A DNA stretch of 64,000 nucleotides from Rosenbergiella epipactidis (lineage in GTDB: Bacteria > Pseudomonadota > Gammaproteobacteria > Enterobacterales > Enterobacteriaceae): assembly GCF_018494055.1 (NCBI RefSeq), contig NZ_JABBFQ010000006.1, forward strand, positions 124,001-188,000, in the 5' to 3' direction. The position numbers and the translations under genes were made by a program. This document shows positions 20,019 to 31,149 of the stretch, piece by piece. Under the pieces are notes generated by a model. The model was not told where the DNA came from and made no database searches. It saw nothing but the letters and a program-made list of their open reading frames with translations. The first letter of the stretch is position 1, and the number at the start of each line of letters is the position of its first letter.

Positions 20019-20724
20019 ACAAGTGATGCCAGTTAAATTGGCACAAGCTCTTGCTAACCCATTATTTCCAGCCTTAGATAGCCAATTACGTGCAGGTCGC
20101 CATATCAGTCTGGAAGATCTCGATCACCATGCTTTATTGATGGATTTTGAACACGAGCTCGCCGAATTTTACGGTCGTTACCACGTAGAACTTATTCGCG
20201 CACCCGAAGGTTTCTTCTATCTTCGTCCACGTTCAACGACGCTTATCGCACGTTCGGTACTATCAGAATTGGATATGATGGTCGGCAAAATACTCTGCTA
20301 CCTCTATCTCAGCCCAGAACGCTTGGCTAACGAAGGGATTTTCACCTTCCAAGAGCTGTATGACGAACTATTAAGTTTAGCCGATGAGAGTAAATTGCTG
20401 CGCTATGTTAACCAGCGGTCCACTGGGTCGGATGTTGACAGGGCGAAGCTACTCGACAAGGTACGTTCTTCCTTAAACCGTTTACGCCGTCTGGGCATGG
20501 TATGGTTTATGGCAAACGACAGCAGTAAATTCAGAATTAAAGAGTCAGTCTTTCGTTTCGGTGCAGAAGTGCGCAGTGGCGATGATCCTCGCGAAGCGCA
20601 ACTTCGCTTAATACGCGATGGCGAAGCGGTTGAAATTGACAGCGGTTCAGGGCTGACAGATGAAGAAAAAGAGCGTGCCGACGATGACGCGGCCGAAGGG
20701 CAACAAGAAGGTGATGACGCATGA
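19999..20724 (+). CDS. mukE: Chromosome partition protein MukE
   Basis: About 241 residues (E. coli 234). MukE is the winged-helix KITE subunit that dimerises, binds the MukF linker and contacts DNA. I start at [16 protein letters not shown] (19999), overlapping mukF as in E. coli; 20026 (MPVKLAQ) is an alternative, and the open frame to 19972 is not supported. [40 protein letters not shown] and STGSDVDR are strongly conserved. The tail is very acidic and variable. The stop overlaps the mukB ATG (ATGA). Confidence 0.95.
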   Translation: MSSTNIEQVMPVKLAQALANPLFPALDSQLRAGRHISLEDLDHHALLMDFEHELAEFYGRYHVELIRAPEGFFYLRPRSTTLIARSVLSELDMMVGKILCYLYLSPERLANEGIFTFQELYDELLSLADESKLLRYVNQRSTGSDVDRAKLLDKVRSSLNRLRRLGMVWFMANDSSKFRIKESVFRFGAEVRSGDDPREAQLRLIRDGEAVEIDSGSGLTDEEKERADDDAAEGQQEGDDA

Positions 20725-23700
20725 TTGAACGTGGAAAATTTCGTTCGCTTACCCTAATAAACTGGAACGGTTTTTTTGCCCGAACGTTTGACTTAGATGA
20801 ATTGGTCACGACCCTATCAGGGGGCAACGGTGCCGGTAAATCGACGACCATGGCGGCCTTTATTACCGCGTTAATCCCCGATTTGACCCTATTACACTTT
20901 CGTAATACCACTGAAGCGGGTGCGACCACCGGGTCTCGAGATAAAGGTTTACACGGTAAACTGCGCCCAGGTGTTTGTTACGCTGCTTTAGATGTCGTTA
21001 ACTCTCGTGGACAGCGCTCGCTGGTCGGTGTGCGTCTCCAGCAAGTAGCGGGTCGCGATAAAAAAGTCGATATTAAACCTTTCAGTATTCATGATATTCC
21101 CGAAGATACCTTACCGACGGATCTCTTAACCGAGGTCTTAAACAGTCGTCAGGCTAAAGTACGTCCGCTGAACGAAGTGAAAGAGCGGATGGATGCGCAA
21201 CAGGTCATGACCTTTAAAGCGTACAGTTCGGTGACCGATTATCACAGCATGATGTTTGACCACGGTATCGTTCCCCGTCGTCTACGCAGCCAAAGTGATC
21301 GCAGTAAATTCTATCGCCTAATTGAAGCCTCTTTATACGGCGGGATCTCCAGCACCATCACCCGTTCACTGCGCGATTACTTATTACCTGAAAACGGTGG
21401 TGTGCGTAAGGCTTTCCAAGATATGGAAGGGGCATTACGCGAAAATAGAATGACGCTTGAAGCGATTCGTGTTACCCAAGCTGACCGCAGTCTGTTTAAG
21501 CACCTGATTACCGAAGCCACGCAATATGTTGCTTCGGACTATATGCGCCATGCCAATGATCGCCGAATTAACTTAGACGGCGCCATTGCGCTACGTCAAG
21601 AGTTGCATACGGGCCGCCATCAGTTGAAGACTGAACAGTTCCGACATGTGGAGATGGCTCGCGAGCTCTCCGAGCACGTTGGGGCAGAAGGCGACTTGGA
21701 GAGCGAGTATCAAGCTGCCAGTGACCACCTCACCATTGTTCAGAATGCGGTGCGTCAGCAAGAAAAAATCGAACGTTACGAAAACGAGATCGAAGAGCTT
21801 TCGTATCGTTTAGAAGAGCAGCAAGAAGTGGTGGCTGAAGCGCAAGAGATTAATGAAGCGCACCAAGAGAACGTCGAAGCTTCTGAAATCGAAGTGGATG
21901 AGCTCAAAAGCCAGCTCGCCAATTTCCAGCAGGCATTGGATGTTCAACAAACGCGCGCGATTCAATATCAACAAGCGGTAAATGCGCTACAGCGGGCCAA
22001 GGATCTCTGTCACCTCGACGATTTATCTGCCGAAAATGCCGCCGAATGGCAGGCACGTTTCCAAGCCCGCGAAGAAGAAGCCACCAATTTACTGCTGAAC
22101 TTAGAACAGAAGCTTAGCGTTGCGCAGGCAGCCCACAGCCAATTTAACCAAGCGTTAGAACTGGTGCAACAAATCAGTGGCCCAGTCAATCGTGCTGAAG
22201 CCTGGCAAGTTGGACGTGAAGCGCTACGTGAAGCGCAACAACAACGCCATATTGCGGATCAACTCCCTGCATTACGTTTACGCTTGTCTGAATTAGAACA
22301 GCGTCTTCGCGAGCAGCACGATGCAGAGCGTCTGCTAGCCGAATTTTGTAAACGTCAAGGCCAGCAATATGAAGCCGATGCGCTTGAAGACTTACATCGG
22401 GAATATGAAGCGCGTATCGAACAATTAAGCGCCGGCGTTGATGAAGCCAGCGAGCAGCGTTTATTACATCGCCAATCATTGGATCAAATTCGCGAAAAGA
22501 TCAGCGTACTGACTAATCGCGCGCCTCATTGGTTAGCGGCACAAGAGATCCTGACACAATTAAGCGAGCAGACGGGCCAAGTCTTTACGCAAAGCAGTCA
22601 GGTCACAGAATATATGCAGTACCTGCTGGAGCGTGAGCGGGAAACCACAGTTGAACGTGATGAAGTCGCCAGCCGTCGTCGTCAAGTCGAACAACAAATC
22701 GAGCGCTTAAGCCAGCCGGGCGGCGCAGAAGATAGTCGCTTAAACCATTTAGCTGAAAAGTTTGGTGGCGTTTTGTTATCCGAAATTTATGATGACGTCA
22801 CTCTCGAGGATGCACCTTACTTCTCAGCGCTTTATGGGCCTTCTCGTCATGCGATCGTTGTTCCTGAGCTGGCTCCGATCCAAGCGCTGTTGGCTGATCT
22901 CGAGGATTGCCCTGAAGACCTCTACTTAATTGAAGGGGACCCCCAATCATTCGATGACAGTGTGTTCAGTGTCGAAGAACTGAACCAAGCAGTGGTGGTC
23001 AAGATTGCTGATCGTCAGTGGCGTTATTCGCGTTTCCCGAAGGTCCCTCTCTTTGGCCGTGCCGCCCGTGAAAATCAACTGGAATTGCTCTCGCAGGAGC
23101 GTGATAGTTTAAGCGAAAAATATGCCACCCTGTCGTTTGATGTCCAGAAGTCACAGCGTCTGCACCAATCCTTCAGTCGTTTCATCGGCAGCCATCTGGC
23201 GATTGCCTTTGAACAGGATCCTGAAGCACAAATCCGCCAACTCTCTTCGCGCCGTACCGATATCGAACGGGCGATGGCTCAACACGAAGCGAATACTCAA
23301 CAGCAACGTCAGCAATTTGAGACGGCTCGTGAAGGGGTGGCATTACTTAACCGTCTTTTACCTCGGGTCAATTTACTGTTAGACGAAACCTTAGCGGATC
23401 GTTGTGAAGAGTTGCGTGAGCAGGTTGAGGAATCGCAGGAAGCGGCACGCTTCTTACATCAGTTCGGACAGAAGCTTGCCAAGCTCGAGCCGATGATCAG
23501 TGTGTTGCAAAGCGATCCAGAACAGCATCAACAACTACAGGATGATTATCGTACGGCGCAGCAACAGCAGCGCGATTACCGTCAGCAAGCGTTTGCTCTT
23601 ACCGAAGTGGTTCAGCGCCGCGCGCACTTTAACTATTCTGAAGCAGAGGGAATGGTTGATGGTAATAGCGATCTCACCCAAAAATTGCGCCAGCAGTTAG

Positions 23701-25178
23701 CGCAGGCTGAGGGCGAGCGTACCGAACTCCGCGACCGTTTACGTCAGCATCAGCAGCAATTGACACAAAGTAGTCAGTTATTGGCTTCATTGAAAAGTTC
23801 ATATGATGCGAAGCGCGATATGCTGTCGGAGTTACAGCAAGAGATGCAAGCCTTGGGGGCAAAAGCCGATCCCCATGCAGAGTTACAAGCTAAAGAATTA
23901 CGTGACTCGCTTTACCATCAGTTAAGCCATAACCGTGCCCGCCGTCATCAATTGGAAAAACAATTGACCTTCTGTGAAGCGGAAATGGAGTCTTTACAGA
24001 AACGTTTACGTAAAGTCGAACGGGATTACAGCCAAAGCCGTAACCAAGTGGTCACCGCAAAAGCGGGATGGTGTACCGTCTTGCGTTTAGTGAAAGAGAA
24101 TGGCTTGGAAAGACGTTTACACCGTCGTGAGTTGGCTTATTTAGGCGGTGATGAACTCCGTTCAATGTCTGATAAAGCACTGGGAGCGTTGCGTTTAGCG
24201 GTCGCCGATAACGAACATCTACGCGACGTGTTACGTCTGTCAGAAGAGCCACGTTATCCGGAGCGTAAGATTCGCTTCTTTATTGCCGTCTACCAGCATC
24301 TTCGTGAGCGGATCCGTCAAGACATTATCCGTACCGATGATCCGATCGAAGCTATCGAACAGATGGAAATCGAGCTTAATCGCTTAACGGAAGAGTTAAC
24401 CTCTCGTGAGCAAACGCTAGCGATCAGTTCTCGTAGTGCCGCGAATATTATTCGTAAGACAATTCAGCGAGAGCAGACCCGTATACGCCAATTAAACCAA
24501 GGCTTACAAGCGGTCAAATTCGGTCAGGTTAATAGCGTACGTTTGAACGTAAATGTGCGCGAGGCCCACTCGACGCTTCTGGAGACCTTGGCTCAAGATC
24601 ATGAGCAGCATCAAGACTTATTCAACAGTCAACGACTGACCTTCTCTGAAGCGTTAGCCAAACTGTACCAACGTCTCAATCCGCATATCGACTTAGGCAG
24701 CCGTACTCCGCAAGTGATCGGTGAAGAGCTGCTGGATTATCGTAACTACTTGGAGATGGAAGTCGAAGTTAACCGTGGCTCTGACGGTTGGTTACGTGCA
24801 GAAAGCGGGGCGCTGTCGACGGGTGAAGCGATCGGGACCGGGATGTCGATATTGGTCATGGTTGTCCAAAGCTGGGAGGATGAATCGCGTCGTCTTAGAG
24901 GGAAAGATATTTCTCCCTGTCGCTTATTATTCTTGGACGAAGCCGCACGACTGGATGCGCGTTCGATCGCCACGTTATTTGAGCTGTGTGAGCGATTAGA
25001 GATGCAATTAGTCATTGCGGCACCAGAAAATATTAGCCCAGAAAAAGGCACGACTTATAAATTAATGCGTAAAGTGGTTAACGAGATCGAACATGTGCAT
25101 GTAGTTGGATTAAAAGGTTTTTCACCTGAAGTCACCCCCGCGCAGGAGACCGTTGTATCGAACGCTGATGATAACTAG
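20721..25178 (+). CDS. mukB: Chromosome partition protein MukB (SMC-like ATPase)
   Basis: 1485 residues (E. coli 1486). MukB dimers form the SMC-like arms of the condensin that compacts and helps separate sister chromosomes, together with topoisomerase IV. The head ATPase is split: Walker [10 protein letters not shown] (residues 34-42) at the N-terminus, then the signature [10 protein letters not shown] (near 1365) and Walker [12 protein letters not shown] (near 1403) at the C-terminus. Long coiled coils, rich in Gln, Glu and Arg, flank a central hinge at about 645-780 ([26 protein letters not shown]). It closes the cmoM-mukFEB operon and is followed by a strong terminator. Confidence 0.98.
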   Translation: MIERGKFRSLTLINWNGFFARTFDLDELVTTLSGGNGAGKSTTMAAFITALIPDLTLLHFRNTTEAGATTGSRDKGLHGKLRPGVCYAALDVVNSRGQRSLVGVRLQQVAGRDKKVDIKPFSIHDIPEDTLPTDLLTEVLNSRQAKVRPLNEVKERMDAQQVMTFKAYSSVTDYHSMMFDHGIVPRRLRSQSDRSKFYRLIEASLYGGISSTITRSLRDYLLPENGGVRKAFQDMEGALRENRMTLEAIRVTQADRSLFKHLITEATQYVASDYMRHANDRRINLDGAIALRQELHTGRHQLKTEQFRHVEMARELSEHVGAEGDLESEYQAASDHLTIVQNAVRQQEKIERYENEIEELSYRLEEQQEVVAEAQEINEAHQENVEASEIEVDELKSQLANFQQALDVQQTRAIQYQQAVNALQRAKDLCHLDDLSAENAAEWQARFQAREEEATNLLLNLEQKLSVAQAAHSQFNQALELVQQISGPVNRAEAWQVGREALREAQQQRHIADQLPALRLRLSELEQRLREQHDAERLLAEFCKRQGQQYEADALEDLHREYEARIEQLSAGVDEASEQRLLHRQSLDQIREKISVLTNRAPHWLAAQEILTQLSEQTGQVFTQSSQVTEYMQYLLERERETTVERDEVASRRRQVEQQIERLSQPGGAEDSRLNHLAEKFGGVLLSEIYDDVTLEDAPYFSALYGPSRHAIVVPELAPIQALLADLEDCPEDLYLIEGDPQSFDDSVFSVEELNQAVVVKIADRQWRYSRFPKVPLFGRAARENQLELLSQERDSLSEKYATLSFDVQKSQRLHQSFSRFIGSHLAIAFEQDPEAQIRQLSSRRTDIERAMAQHEANTQQQRQQFETAREGVALLNRLLPRVNLLLDETLADRCEELREQVEESQEAARFLHQFGQKLAKLEPMISVLQSDPEQHQQLQDDYRTAQQQQRDYRQQAFALTEVVQRRAHFNYSEAEGMVDGNSDLTQKLRQQLAQAEGERTELRDRLRQHQQQLTQSSQLLASLKSSYDAKRDMLSELQQEMQALGAKADPHAELQAKELRDSLYHQLSHNRARRHQLEKQLTFCEAEMESLQKRLRKVERDYSQSRNQVVTAKAGWCTVLRLVKENGLERRLHRRELAYLGGDELRSMSDKALGALRLAVADNEHLRDVLRLSEEPRYPERKIRFFIAVYQHLRERIRQDIIRTDDPIEAIEQMEIELNRLTEELTSREQTLAISSRSAANIIRKTIQREQTRIRQLNQGLQAVKFGQVNSVRLNVNVREAHSTLLETLAQDHEQHQDLFNSQRLTFSEALAKLYQRLNPHIDLGSRTPQVIGEELLDYRNYLEMEVEVNRGSDGWLRAESGALSTGEAIGTGMSILVMVVQSWEDESRRLRGKDISPCRLLFLDEAARLDARSIATLFELCERLEMQLVIAAPENISPEKGTTYKLMRKVVNEIEHVHVVGLKGFSPEVTPAQETVVSNADDN

Positions 25179-25208
25179 ATAAGCCACAATTATCATTTGC
25201 TCCGGATT

Positions 25209-25242
25209 AAACGACATTTGTTTATAACAAATGTCGTTTTTT
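25209..25242 (+). terminator. Terminator of the mukFEB operon
   Basis: A 14-bp stem (AAACGACATTTGTT / AACAAATGTCGTTT) with a 3-nt loop continues into a T-run. Confidence 0.92.
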
Positions 25243-25320
25243 CGTTTACACTCAAAGGAAGAAAATAATAAAAAACATTGAACTTTTTGGTGCGTGTCTA
25301 AACAAGGTAAGGAGTCAGGG

Positions 25321-27102
25321 ATGTTTCTAAAGTGTTTTCAACTTAAACCGGTATTGCTAGTCGGCGGTATGTCGTTAGCGATCGGTAGTTCAATGGTAGC
25401 GCAAGCCGCCCCTGAACTGGCGAGCTCACCTGTTACTCATACTAATACTCCTAGCCAGCGTATTGCGTCGATTTATCAAGCGTTACCTTCCGGTGTTTCC
25501 CTTTATTATGGCAGCTTACTCACTTCCATCTATCGTCAGCATCATCAGCAACCGTTATGGACGGATGAAGCGGCGATTCACAGTTTTGAGCAGCAACTCT
25601 CTGAGGTGGCGTTATCAGGCGTTCAACCTCAGTTTGCACGCTGGCTCTCAGTATTAAGCCGCAGCGATTTATCCGGTGATGCACGCGATGTCGTGTTATC
25701 CGATGCCTTATTGGGTTATCTACAATTTGTGAATGCCGCGCCCGCCCAAGGGGAGACATGGTTCTATGGTCCAAATGGTTTTCGCCTGACAGCACCAAGT
25801 TCAGCACTTGTAGGGCGTTGGCTGCAAGCTGTTAATCATGGTACGACCCAGCACTTTATTGAGGGGTTAATGCCTCAGCACCCACAATATCGTCCGATGC
25901 AAAAAGCGCTGGTGGTTTTATTGGCAGACAACAAGCCTTGGCCGAAGGTCGATTTAACCCATACTATTCGCCCAGGTGATAGCGATCCGGCCGTTCCGCA
26001 ATTGCGGCAGTTACTTGTTCGCGCCGGATGGCTCAGTGAAGCGCAAGCACAATCCTCCATTCCTGCTACGCCGCAACCTGAACCATCGCAATCGACACAA
26101 CCGCAAACTGTCGCAGCGCCAAGTCAGCAAAGAATGTTATCGCCAACACCTACTTCAACCAATGCCGCACCGGCCAGTACAGGGCCAGCTGAAGATATCT
26201 ATTCTGATGCAATGGTTTCAGCCGTGAAACGATTCCAGCATTGGCAAGGATTAACCGATGACGGGATTATTGGTTATAAAACCCGTGAGTGGCTGAATAT
26301 TACTCCACATCAACGTGCGACACTGCTTGCGTTGAATATGCAGCGCCTGCGGTTGTTACCTGATGATATGCATAATGGCATCATGGTTAATATCGCCAAC
26401 TACTCCTTAAATTATTACGTTGATGGCAAAACTATCCTCTCTTCACGCGTTATTGTCGGTCGCCCAGAAAGGAAAACGCCATTAATGCGCAGTGCATTGA
26501 ACAGTGTAGTGCTTAACCCAACGTGGACAGTACCTAACACGCTAATTCGTGAAGATTTAGTGCCGAAACTGCGTAAGGACCCAAGTTACTTGGCCAAGCA
26601 TAATTTCACGCTTTATTCGGGGTGGGGGGCGGACGCAACCACGGTAAATCCGTCAAGTGTTAACTGGCAGACCGTATCAGCTTCTGCTTTCCCTTATCGT
26701 GTCATGCAAGCGCCGGGACCCCAAAACTCCTTGGGGCGCTATAAGTTTAATATGCCGAGTTCTGATGCGATTTACCTCCATGACACGCCAAATCATGGAT
26801 TATTCCAGCAAGATATTCGAGCCATTAGCTCTGGTTGTGTGCGGGTTAATAAAGCATCGCAATTGGCTGGCTTACTTCTGAAGGATGTCGGTTGGGATCA
26901 AAGCCGTATTTCCGCGACACTTGATAGCCGGACGACACGACCTATTTCTATTCGTCATCGTATCCCCGTCAACCTGTATTACTTAACGGCGTGGGTGAGT
27001 GAGGATGGACAGGCGCAATTCCGTACTGACATCTATAATTATGACCAATTAGCGCGTTCAGGCTGGAGCGCAATCAGTAACGCTGAGAAGTTTCTATTAT
27101 AG
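25321..27102 (+). CDS. ldtD: L,D-transpeptidase LdtD
   Basis: 593 residues (E. coli YcbB 615). It forms 3-3 meso-DAP crosslinks in peptidoglycan, bypassing penicillin-binding proteins. A signal peptide ends at VAQAAPE. A scaffold domain follows, then a peptidoglycan-binding domain (about 217-326) split by a Pro/Ser/Thr/Gln-rich insert near 245-290, and a YkuD catalytic domain with IVGRPERKTPLM, IYLHDTPNHGLF and the nucleophile C506 in SGCVRVN. A GTG at 25294 extends the frame, but AAGGAG with 6-nt spacing and the signal peptide favour 25321. mepK, whose product cuts these same crosslinks, follows. Confidence 0.95.
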   Translation: MFLKCFQLKPVLLVGGMSLAIGSSMVAQAAPELASSPVTHTNTPSQRIASIYQALPSGVSLYYGSLLTSIYRQHHQQPLWTDEAAIHSFEQQLSEVALSGVQPQFARWLSVLSRSDLSGDARDVVLSDALLGYLQFVNAAPAQGETWFYGPNGFRLTAPSSALVGRWLQAVNHGTTQHFIEGLMPQHPQYRPMQKALVVLLADNKPWPKVDLTHTIRPGDSDPAVPQLRQLLVRAGWLSEAQAQSSIPATPQPEPSQSTQPQTVAAPSQQRMLSPTPTSTNAAPASTGPAEDIYSDAMVSAVKRFQHWQGLTDDGIIGYKTREWLNITPHQRATLLALNMQRLRLLPDDMHNGIMVNIANYSLNYYVDGKTILSSRVIVGRPERKTPLMRSALNSVVLNPTWTVPNTLIREDLVPKLRKDPSYLAKHNFTLYSGWGADATTVNPSSVNWQTVSASAFPYRVMQAPGPQNSLGRYKFNMPSSDAIYLHDTPNHGLFQQDIRAISSGCVRVNKASQLAGLLLKDVGWDQSRISATLDSRTTRPISIRHRIPVNLYYLTAWVSEDGQAQFRTDIYNYDQLARSGWSAISNAEKFLL

Positions 27103-27255
27103 ATTTATCGTTCAGCGGGTGGATAAGCCAGCTGAATATCTTTCTAAGTGTAATTAAATTGATCGTTCTCATGTCTGCGTCTTGACGAAGGGCAACACTC
27201 TGGGTATGGTTCCTCTGTTGTTTTTTTGTCCTTTCGTCTCGCGGATGTCATGCCC

Positions 27256-27813
27256 ATGGAAAAAATTGATTCACATCGTCGTAAACTGCTTTTACTTGGT
27301 TCAGCTGCAGCCGGTATTTCTTGCCTACCTCATTTCGCACAAGCCTCATTATCGACCTCGCGACCTAGAATTTTGACGTTAAATAACATCAATACAGGTG
27401 AGAGCTTAAAAGCAGAGTTCTTCAATGGTAAAACGTATAATCCGAGTGAACTTGCAAGGCTTAATCATTTTTTCCGTGATTACCGTGCAGAGAAAATTCA
27501 TGCCATAGACCCACACCTTTTTGACCATATCTACCGCCTTCAAGTGATGTTGGAAACCCGTAAGCCTATTCAGTTAGTTTCTGGCTTCCGTAGCATTGCC
27601 ACCAACAATCATTTGCGTGGTAGAAGTGCTCACAGCGGTGTTGCCAAGCACAGCTATCATACCTTAGGCCAAGCAATGGATTTCCATATCGAAGGTGTTG
27701 CACTCAGCAACGTGCGCAAAGCGGCATTAAAAATGAATGCCGGCGGAGTGGGCTATTACCCTAAGAGTAACTTCGTGCATATCGATACCGGCCCCGTTCG
27801 TCATTGGTCCTGA
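27256..27813 (+). CDS. mepK: Murein DD/LD-endopeptidase MepK (YcbK)
   Basis: 185 residues of the M15/DUF882 zinc peptidase family. The E. coli enzyme cuts 3-3 (mDAP-mDAP) crosslinks in peptidoglycan. The N-terminus [14 protein letters not shown] is a twin-arginine signal, so it is exported folded. Zinc ligands lie in [14 protein letters not shown] and [26 protein letters not shown] and RSVSGFRS-like [12 protein letters not shown] are conserved. I use 27256 (MEKIDSHRR) to match the family; 27250 is two codons upstream and possible. The frame further upstream (27226) is not supported. gloC starts just past its stop. Confidence 0.93.
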   Translation: MEKIDSHRRKLLLLGSAAAGISCLPHFAQASLSTSRPRILTLNNINTGESLKAEFFNGKTYNPSELARLNHFFRDYRAEKIHAIDPHLFDHIYRLQVMLETRKPIQLVSGFRSIATNNHLRGRSAHSGVAKHSYHTLGQAMDFHIEGVALSNVRKAALKMNAGGVGYYPKSNFVHIDTGPVRHWS

Positions 27814-27826
27814 GATGAGTCATTCC

Positions 27827-28465
27827 ATGAGCGCTATAGCGATCACGCAGATCCCCGTCACGGCTTTTGCACAAAATTGTAGCCTAGTCGTCTGCACTCA
27901 AACCGGCAGTGCGGCGCTTATAGATCCAGGCGGTGACGCAGAGAAGATTACGGCACTGTTGCACCAACAGGGCATTGAGATCGATAAAATTTTACTGACG
28001 CATGGCCATTTAGATCATGTGGGGGCGGCAAAGATATTGGCGCAACAGTTTAATGTCCCGTTAATCGGTCCTCATCGTGATGACCTTTTTCTCTTTGAGA
28101 GTTTACCTCAGCAAAGCGCGATGTTTGGTTTCCCGCATTGCGAGGTGTTTTATCCCGATCAATGGTTAGAGGAAGGCGAGTCGGTCAGCGTTGGCACGCT
28201 AGATTTCAGTGTCCTCCATTGCCCAGGTCACACGCCTGGACATATCGTGTTTTATCAGGCAGAGCAACACTTGCTGATCTCGGGTGATGTAATATTCAAA
28301 GGTGGGGTGGGGCGCAGTGATTTTCCCCGAGGTGATGGACAAAAATTGATTGAGTCAATTGAACAGAAGTTACTGCCGTTAGGAGATGACGTGACATTTA
28401 TCCCAGGCCATGGTCCCCGCTCAACCCTCGGACACGAACGCCTCACTAATCCTTTTTTACGCTGA
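27827..28465 (+). CDS. gloC: Hydroxyacylglutathione hydrolase, GloC type (YcbL)
   Basis: About 212 residues (E. coli 215) of the metallo-beta-lactamase fold. The type II glyoxalase hydrolyses S-D-lactoylglutathione, the last step of glutathione-dependent methylglyoxal removal. The metal motif is [11 protein letters not shown], followed by [29 protein letters not shown] and [12 protein letters not shown]. Start choice is uncertain: 27815 (MSHSMSAIA) and 27827 (MSAIA) are in frame, and 27827 has GATGAG at usable spacing. The frame reaching back to 27737 overlaps mepK and is a shadow. A two-way terminator shared with aspC follows. Confidence 0.93.
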   Translation: MSAIAITQIPVTAFAQNCSLVVCTQTGSAALIDPGGDAEKITALLHQQGIEIDKILLTHGHLDHVGAAKILAQQFNVPLIGPHRDDLFLFESLPQQSAMFGFPHCEVFYPDQWLEEGESVSVGTLDFSVLHCPGHTPGHIVFYQAEQHLLISGDVIFKGGVGRSDFPRGDGQKLIESIEQKLLPLGDDVTFIPGHGPRSTLGHERLTNPFLR

Positions 28466-28471
28466 TAAAAA

Positions 28472-28500
28472 ATGCCCGGTAATGACCGGGCATCTATTTT
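28472..28500. terminator. Bidirectional terminator between gloC and aspC
   Basis: ATGCCCGGT-AATG-ACCGGGCAT is flanked by AAAAAA and CTATTTTT, serving both convergent genes. Confidence 0.9.
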
Positions 28501-29693
28501 TATCGCGTTACGCTAATAATTGATTCGCAGAGACGTGACATATTTTCTGGTGTCATCCCGGCAATATTAATCCGACCTGACGCAACCGCGTAAATCGCAA
28601 ACTCTTCCCGTAACCGTAATACTTGTTCTTTAGTTAGCCCGCTGTAAGAAAACATCCCATTTTGTTTATTAATAAATGAGAAGTCTTGGGTCGCCCCTTT
28701 TTCTTGTAACGTTTGTACAAACAGTTGGCGCATACGCTGAATACGCTGGCGGACTTCTAAAAGCTCTTGCTCCCAAATCGCTCTCAGACTGTCATCATTT
28801 AAAATCGTTGCTACGACGGCGGCACCATGTGACGGCGGATTGGAGTAATTTGCACGGATCACGGCTTTAACTTGGCTAAATGCATCATTACCGGCTTGAG
28901 CTGTAGTGGTTTTCAGCGTGAAAGCACCGGTACGTTCATTATATAAACCGAAGTTTTTAGAGAAAGAGCTACAAACAATGAACTCTTGGTGAGATTGCGC
29001 AAATAAACGTAGCCCTTGCGCATCTTCATCCAAACCTTGTCCGAGACCTTGATAGGCAAAATCGAATAGCGGTAGTAACGCTTTACGCAGCAGGAGTTCA
29101 GAAAGCTGTTGCCACTGTTCTAAGGTGGGGTCGATACCCGTTGGATTATGGCAACATCCATGAAGGAGTACGACATCACCCGCTTCCGCAGACGCTAATG
29201 AGTCGAGCATTGCCGAGAAATCGAGACTATGGGTCTCTGGCTGATAGTAGTTATAAGTCGCGACCTCTAAGCCACTCGCAGCAAAGATATTATGATGGTT
29301 TGGCCAGCTTGGGTTACTGACCCAGACACGCTTAGCGCTAGTATGCTGGGCAAGAAAATCTGCAGCGACACGTAAAGCCCCTGTGCCACCCGGCGTTTGC
29401 GCCGTGAAGAGGCATTGTGTAGCGAGAATGGGATTGCCCGTGCCGAAAAGCAAGCGTTGGCTTGCCTGGGCATAAGCGCTGTTGCCTTCAATACTGAGAT
29501 AATTTTTGCTTGTTTCGGTTTCGACTAACTGCTGCTCAGCCTTTTTGACACTGACCATCACAGGGGTGTGACCGGTCTCATCTTTATAGACCCCTATACC
29601 TAAATTAATCTTGTTAGGGCGAAGATCGTTCTTATATAAATCCGCTAGCCCTAAAATAGGATCAGCCGGCGCAGCAGGAATTGATTCAAACAT
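28500..29693 (-). CDS. aspC: Aspartate aminotransferase
   Basis: A 397-residue class I aminotransferase (E. coli 396) that exchanges the amino group between aspartate and 2-oxoglutarate; it also accepts aromatic amino acids. Conserved parts include [26 protein letters not shown] (PLP phosphate), HNPTGIDPT and the PLP lysine in [15 protein letters not shown]. The final arginine-containing segment [12 protein letters not shown] carries the substrate-carboxylate site. It is read alone; ompF lies upstream on the same strand behind its own terminator. Confidence 0.97.
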   Translation of the reverse strand: MFESIPAAPADPILGLADLYKNDLRPNKINLGIGVYKDETGHTPVMVSVKKAEQQLVETETSKNYLSIEGNSAYAQASQRLLFGTGNPILATQCLFTAQTPGGTGALRVAADFLAQHTSAKRVWVSNPSWPNHHNIFAASGLEVATYNYYQPETHSLDFSAMLDSLASAEAGDVVLLHGCCHNPTGIDPTLEQWQQLSELLLRKALLPLFDFAYQGLGQGLDEDAQGLRLFAQSHQEFIVCSSFSKNFGLYNERTGAFTLKTTTAQAGNDAFSQVKAVIRANYSNPPSHGAAVVATILNDDSLRAIWEQELLEVRQRIQRMRQLFVQTLQEKGATQDFSFINKQNGMFSYSGLTKEQVLRLREEFAIYAVASGRINIAGMTPENMSRLCESIISVTR

Positions 29694-29787
29694 AGTAATA
29701 TCCGAATTGAAGTGTGGTGAGCATTAGGGTAGCGGGATGTCGACGCCCGTACAACGACTAATAAAAATTTTCGGAGGGAAATGACAT

Positions 29788-29815
29788 GAAAAGTGGCTAC
29801 CCATTAGGTAGCCAC
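29788..29815 (-). terminator. Terminator of ompF
   Basis: Read on the minus strand, GTGGCTACC / GGTAGCCAC (9 bp, 5-nt loop) is followed by TTTT, 10 nt after the porin stop codon. Confidence 0.88.
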
Positions 29816-29824
29816 AGTTGATAC

Positions 29825-30904
29825 TTAGAATTGGTAGACCAGACCCGTCGCAACGGTGTTATCGTTGTTAAGACCGAGCTTGTTATTGTTGCTTAGCTGA
29901 TTAATACGGTAATCAACATAAGTCGACATGTTTTTGTTAAAGTAGTAGCTCGCGCCAACATCGATATATTTTACGAGGTCAACATCACCGATCCCTTCAA
30001 CATCTTTCGCTTTTTGCTGGATAAAGGCTAAGGATGGGCGTAAACCGAAGTCGAACTGATACTGCGCAACGGCTTCGAAGTTCTGCGTTTTATTCGCAAA
30101 ACCAGATTTAGATACCCCATTAATATCGCTACTAATACGGGTGGCGTTTTGCCCTTCAGCATAAGTGACGGCAACATACACAGGGGCATTATCATATTTC
30201 AAGCCTACACCCCAGACGCTGGCGGTGTCGCCACTGCCGTAATCCATATTACGTTGCTTGGTAGTACGGTTTTGTTGTTGGTAAGCACCGGTGATCGCGA
30301 AGCTGTAAGGCAGTGCATAACTGGTCGAAACGCCCCAGCCATCGCCATTAGAACGCTGTACATCGTCGCGTTCATTTTTACCTTGATACTGCAGGGCGAC
30401 ATTTAATCCTTCGATTAATCCGAAGAAATTAGCGTTGCGGTAGGTGGCTACGCCGGTGGTACGGCCTGTCATTGAATCAGAGTAACTAAAGTCACCCCCA
30501 AATTCTGGCAGCATATCGGTGTAACTTAACGCATCATAAGCGACAGCATAGTTACGACCGTAATCGAAGGAGCCATACTGATTAAAACGCAGACCGGCAA
30601 ATCCTAGGCGGGTTTTGTTTCCGTTTTGCGCATCGCTGCCTTCGCTGTTATTCGCTTGAATGTTATATTCCCATTGACCGTAACCGGTCATATTCTCATT
30701 GATTTGCGTTTCGCCTTTGAAACCAAAACGTACGTATGAGAAATCCCCATCATTACTGTTATCATTCGAGAAGTAATGTAATCCAACTGCCCTGCCATAT
30801 AAATCTAGCTTGTTACCGTCTTTGTTGTAGATTTCTGCAGCCTGAGCTGAAGAGATAGCCAAAAGACTTGGAACCAGTAGAGAAAGAACTTTGCGCTTCA
30901 TCAT
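29825..30904 (-). CDS. ompF: Outer-membrane trimeric porin, OmpF type
   Basis: 359 residues. The signal peptide [20 protein letters not shown] ends at AQA before [15 protein letters not shown], the exact start of mature OmpF/OmpC/PhoE proteins. The 16-stranded barrel is marked by [27 protein letters not shown], the loop-3 constriction [11 protein letters not shown] and a last strand ending in VYQF with terminal phenylalanine. Position between aspC and asnS identifies it as ompF rather than ompC. GAGGG lies 5 nt before the first ATG at 30904, so the longer frame to 30922 is unlikely. It admits small hydrophilic solutes and some antibiotics. Confidence 0.95.
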   Translation of the reverse strand: MMKRKVLSLLVPSLLAISSAQAAEIYNKDGNKLDLYGRAVGLHYFSNDNSNDGDFSYVRFGFKGETQINENMTGYGQWEYNIQANNSEGSDAQNGNKTRLGFAGLRFNQYGSFDYGRNYAVAYDALSYTDMLPEFGGDFSYSDSMTGRTTGVATYRNANFFGLIEGLNVALQYQGKNERDDVQRSNGDGWGVSTSYALPYSFAITGAYQQQNRTTKQRNMDYGSGDTASVWGVGLKYDNAPVYVAVTYAEGQNATRISSDINGVSKSGFANKTQNFEAVAQYQFDFGLRPSLAFIQQKAKDVEGIGDVDLVKYIDVGASYYFNKNMSTYVDYRINQLSNNNKLGLNNDNTVATGLVYQF

Positions 30905-31041
30905 TAATACCCTCATTGGCATTATTGTTAATTATTTTTATGTTTTAGAGATTAAAAGCCCATTGCGGGCTCGTATTGAATAGCATTTTTAGCGCTATTT
31001 ACAACTGTGTTGAAACGAAATGAAGATGAACATCACATTTA

Positions 31042-31061
31042 TAGCTGTATCAAAAAGTAAC
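31042..31061 (-). promoter_or_regulatory. OmpR-like binding site upstream of ompF
   Basis: On the minus strand, GTTACTTTTTGATACAGCTA resembles the E. coli ompF OmpR site pattern TTACTTTTNGNTACA. It lies about 140 bp upstream of the ompF start codon. The surrounding 245-bp gap is AT-rich and holds no gene. Confidence 0.5.
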
Positions 31062-31105
31062 ATAATGTGACTTGGCACTTTTTGCAATGATCTCTGTCAA
31101 CGGGC

Positions 31106-31131
31106 AAAAAAAAATCCGCCGAAGCGGATTT
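31106..31131 (-). terminator. Terminator of asnS
   Basis: Minus-strand stem AAATCCGC / GCGGATTT with a 4-nt loop followed by a long T-run, 19 nt after the asnS stop. Confidence 0.92.
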
Positions 31132-31149
31132 CTATAAGTGAGGCTTATG

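Noticed and set aside
26060-26190. Pro/Ser/Thr/Gln-rich insert in LdtD as a novelty
   Set aside because: E. coli LdtD also has a low-complexity insert at this place within the peptidoglycan-binding domain.
27182-27376. 64-aa ORF before mepK
   Set aside because: It overlaps the mepK start in another frame, has no ribosome-binding site and resembles nothing.
29777-29800. Short plus-strand start GGAGGGAAATGACATG between aspC and ompF
   Set aside because: A chance ribosome-binding-site-like string; the frame runs straight into the ompF terminator hairpin and encodes only a few residues.
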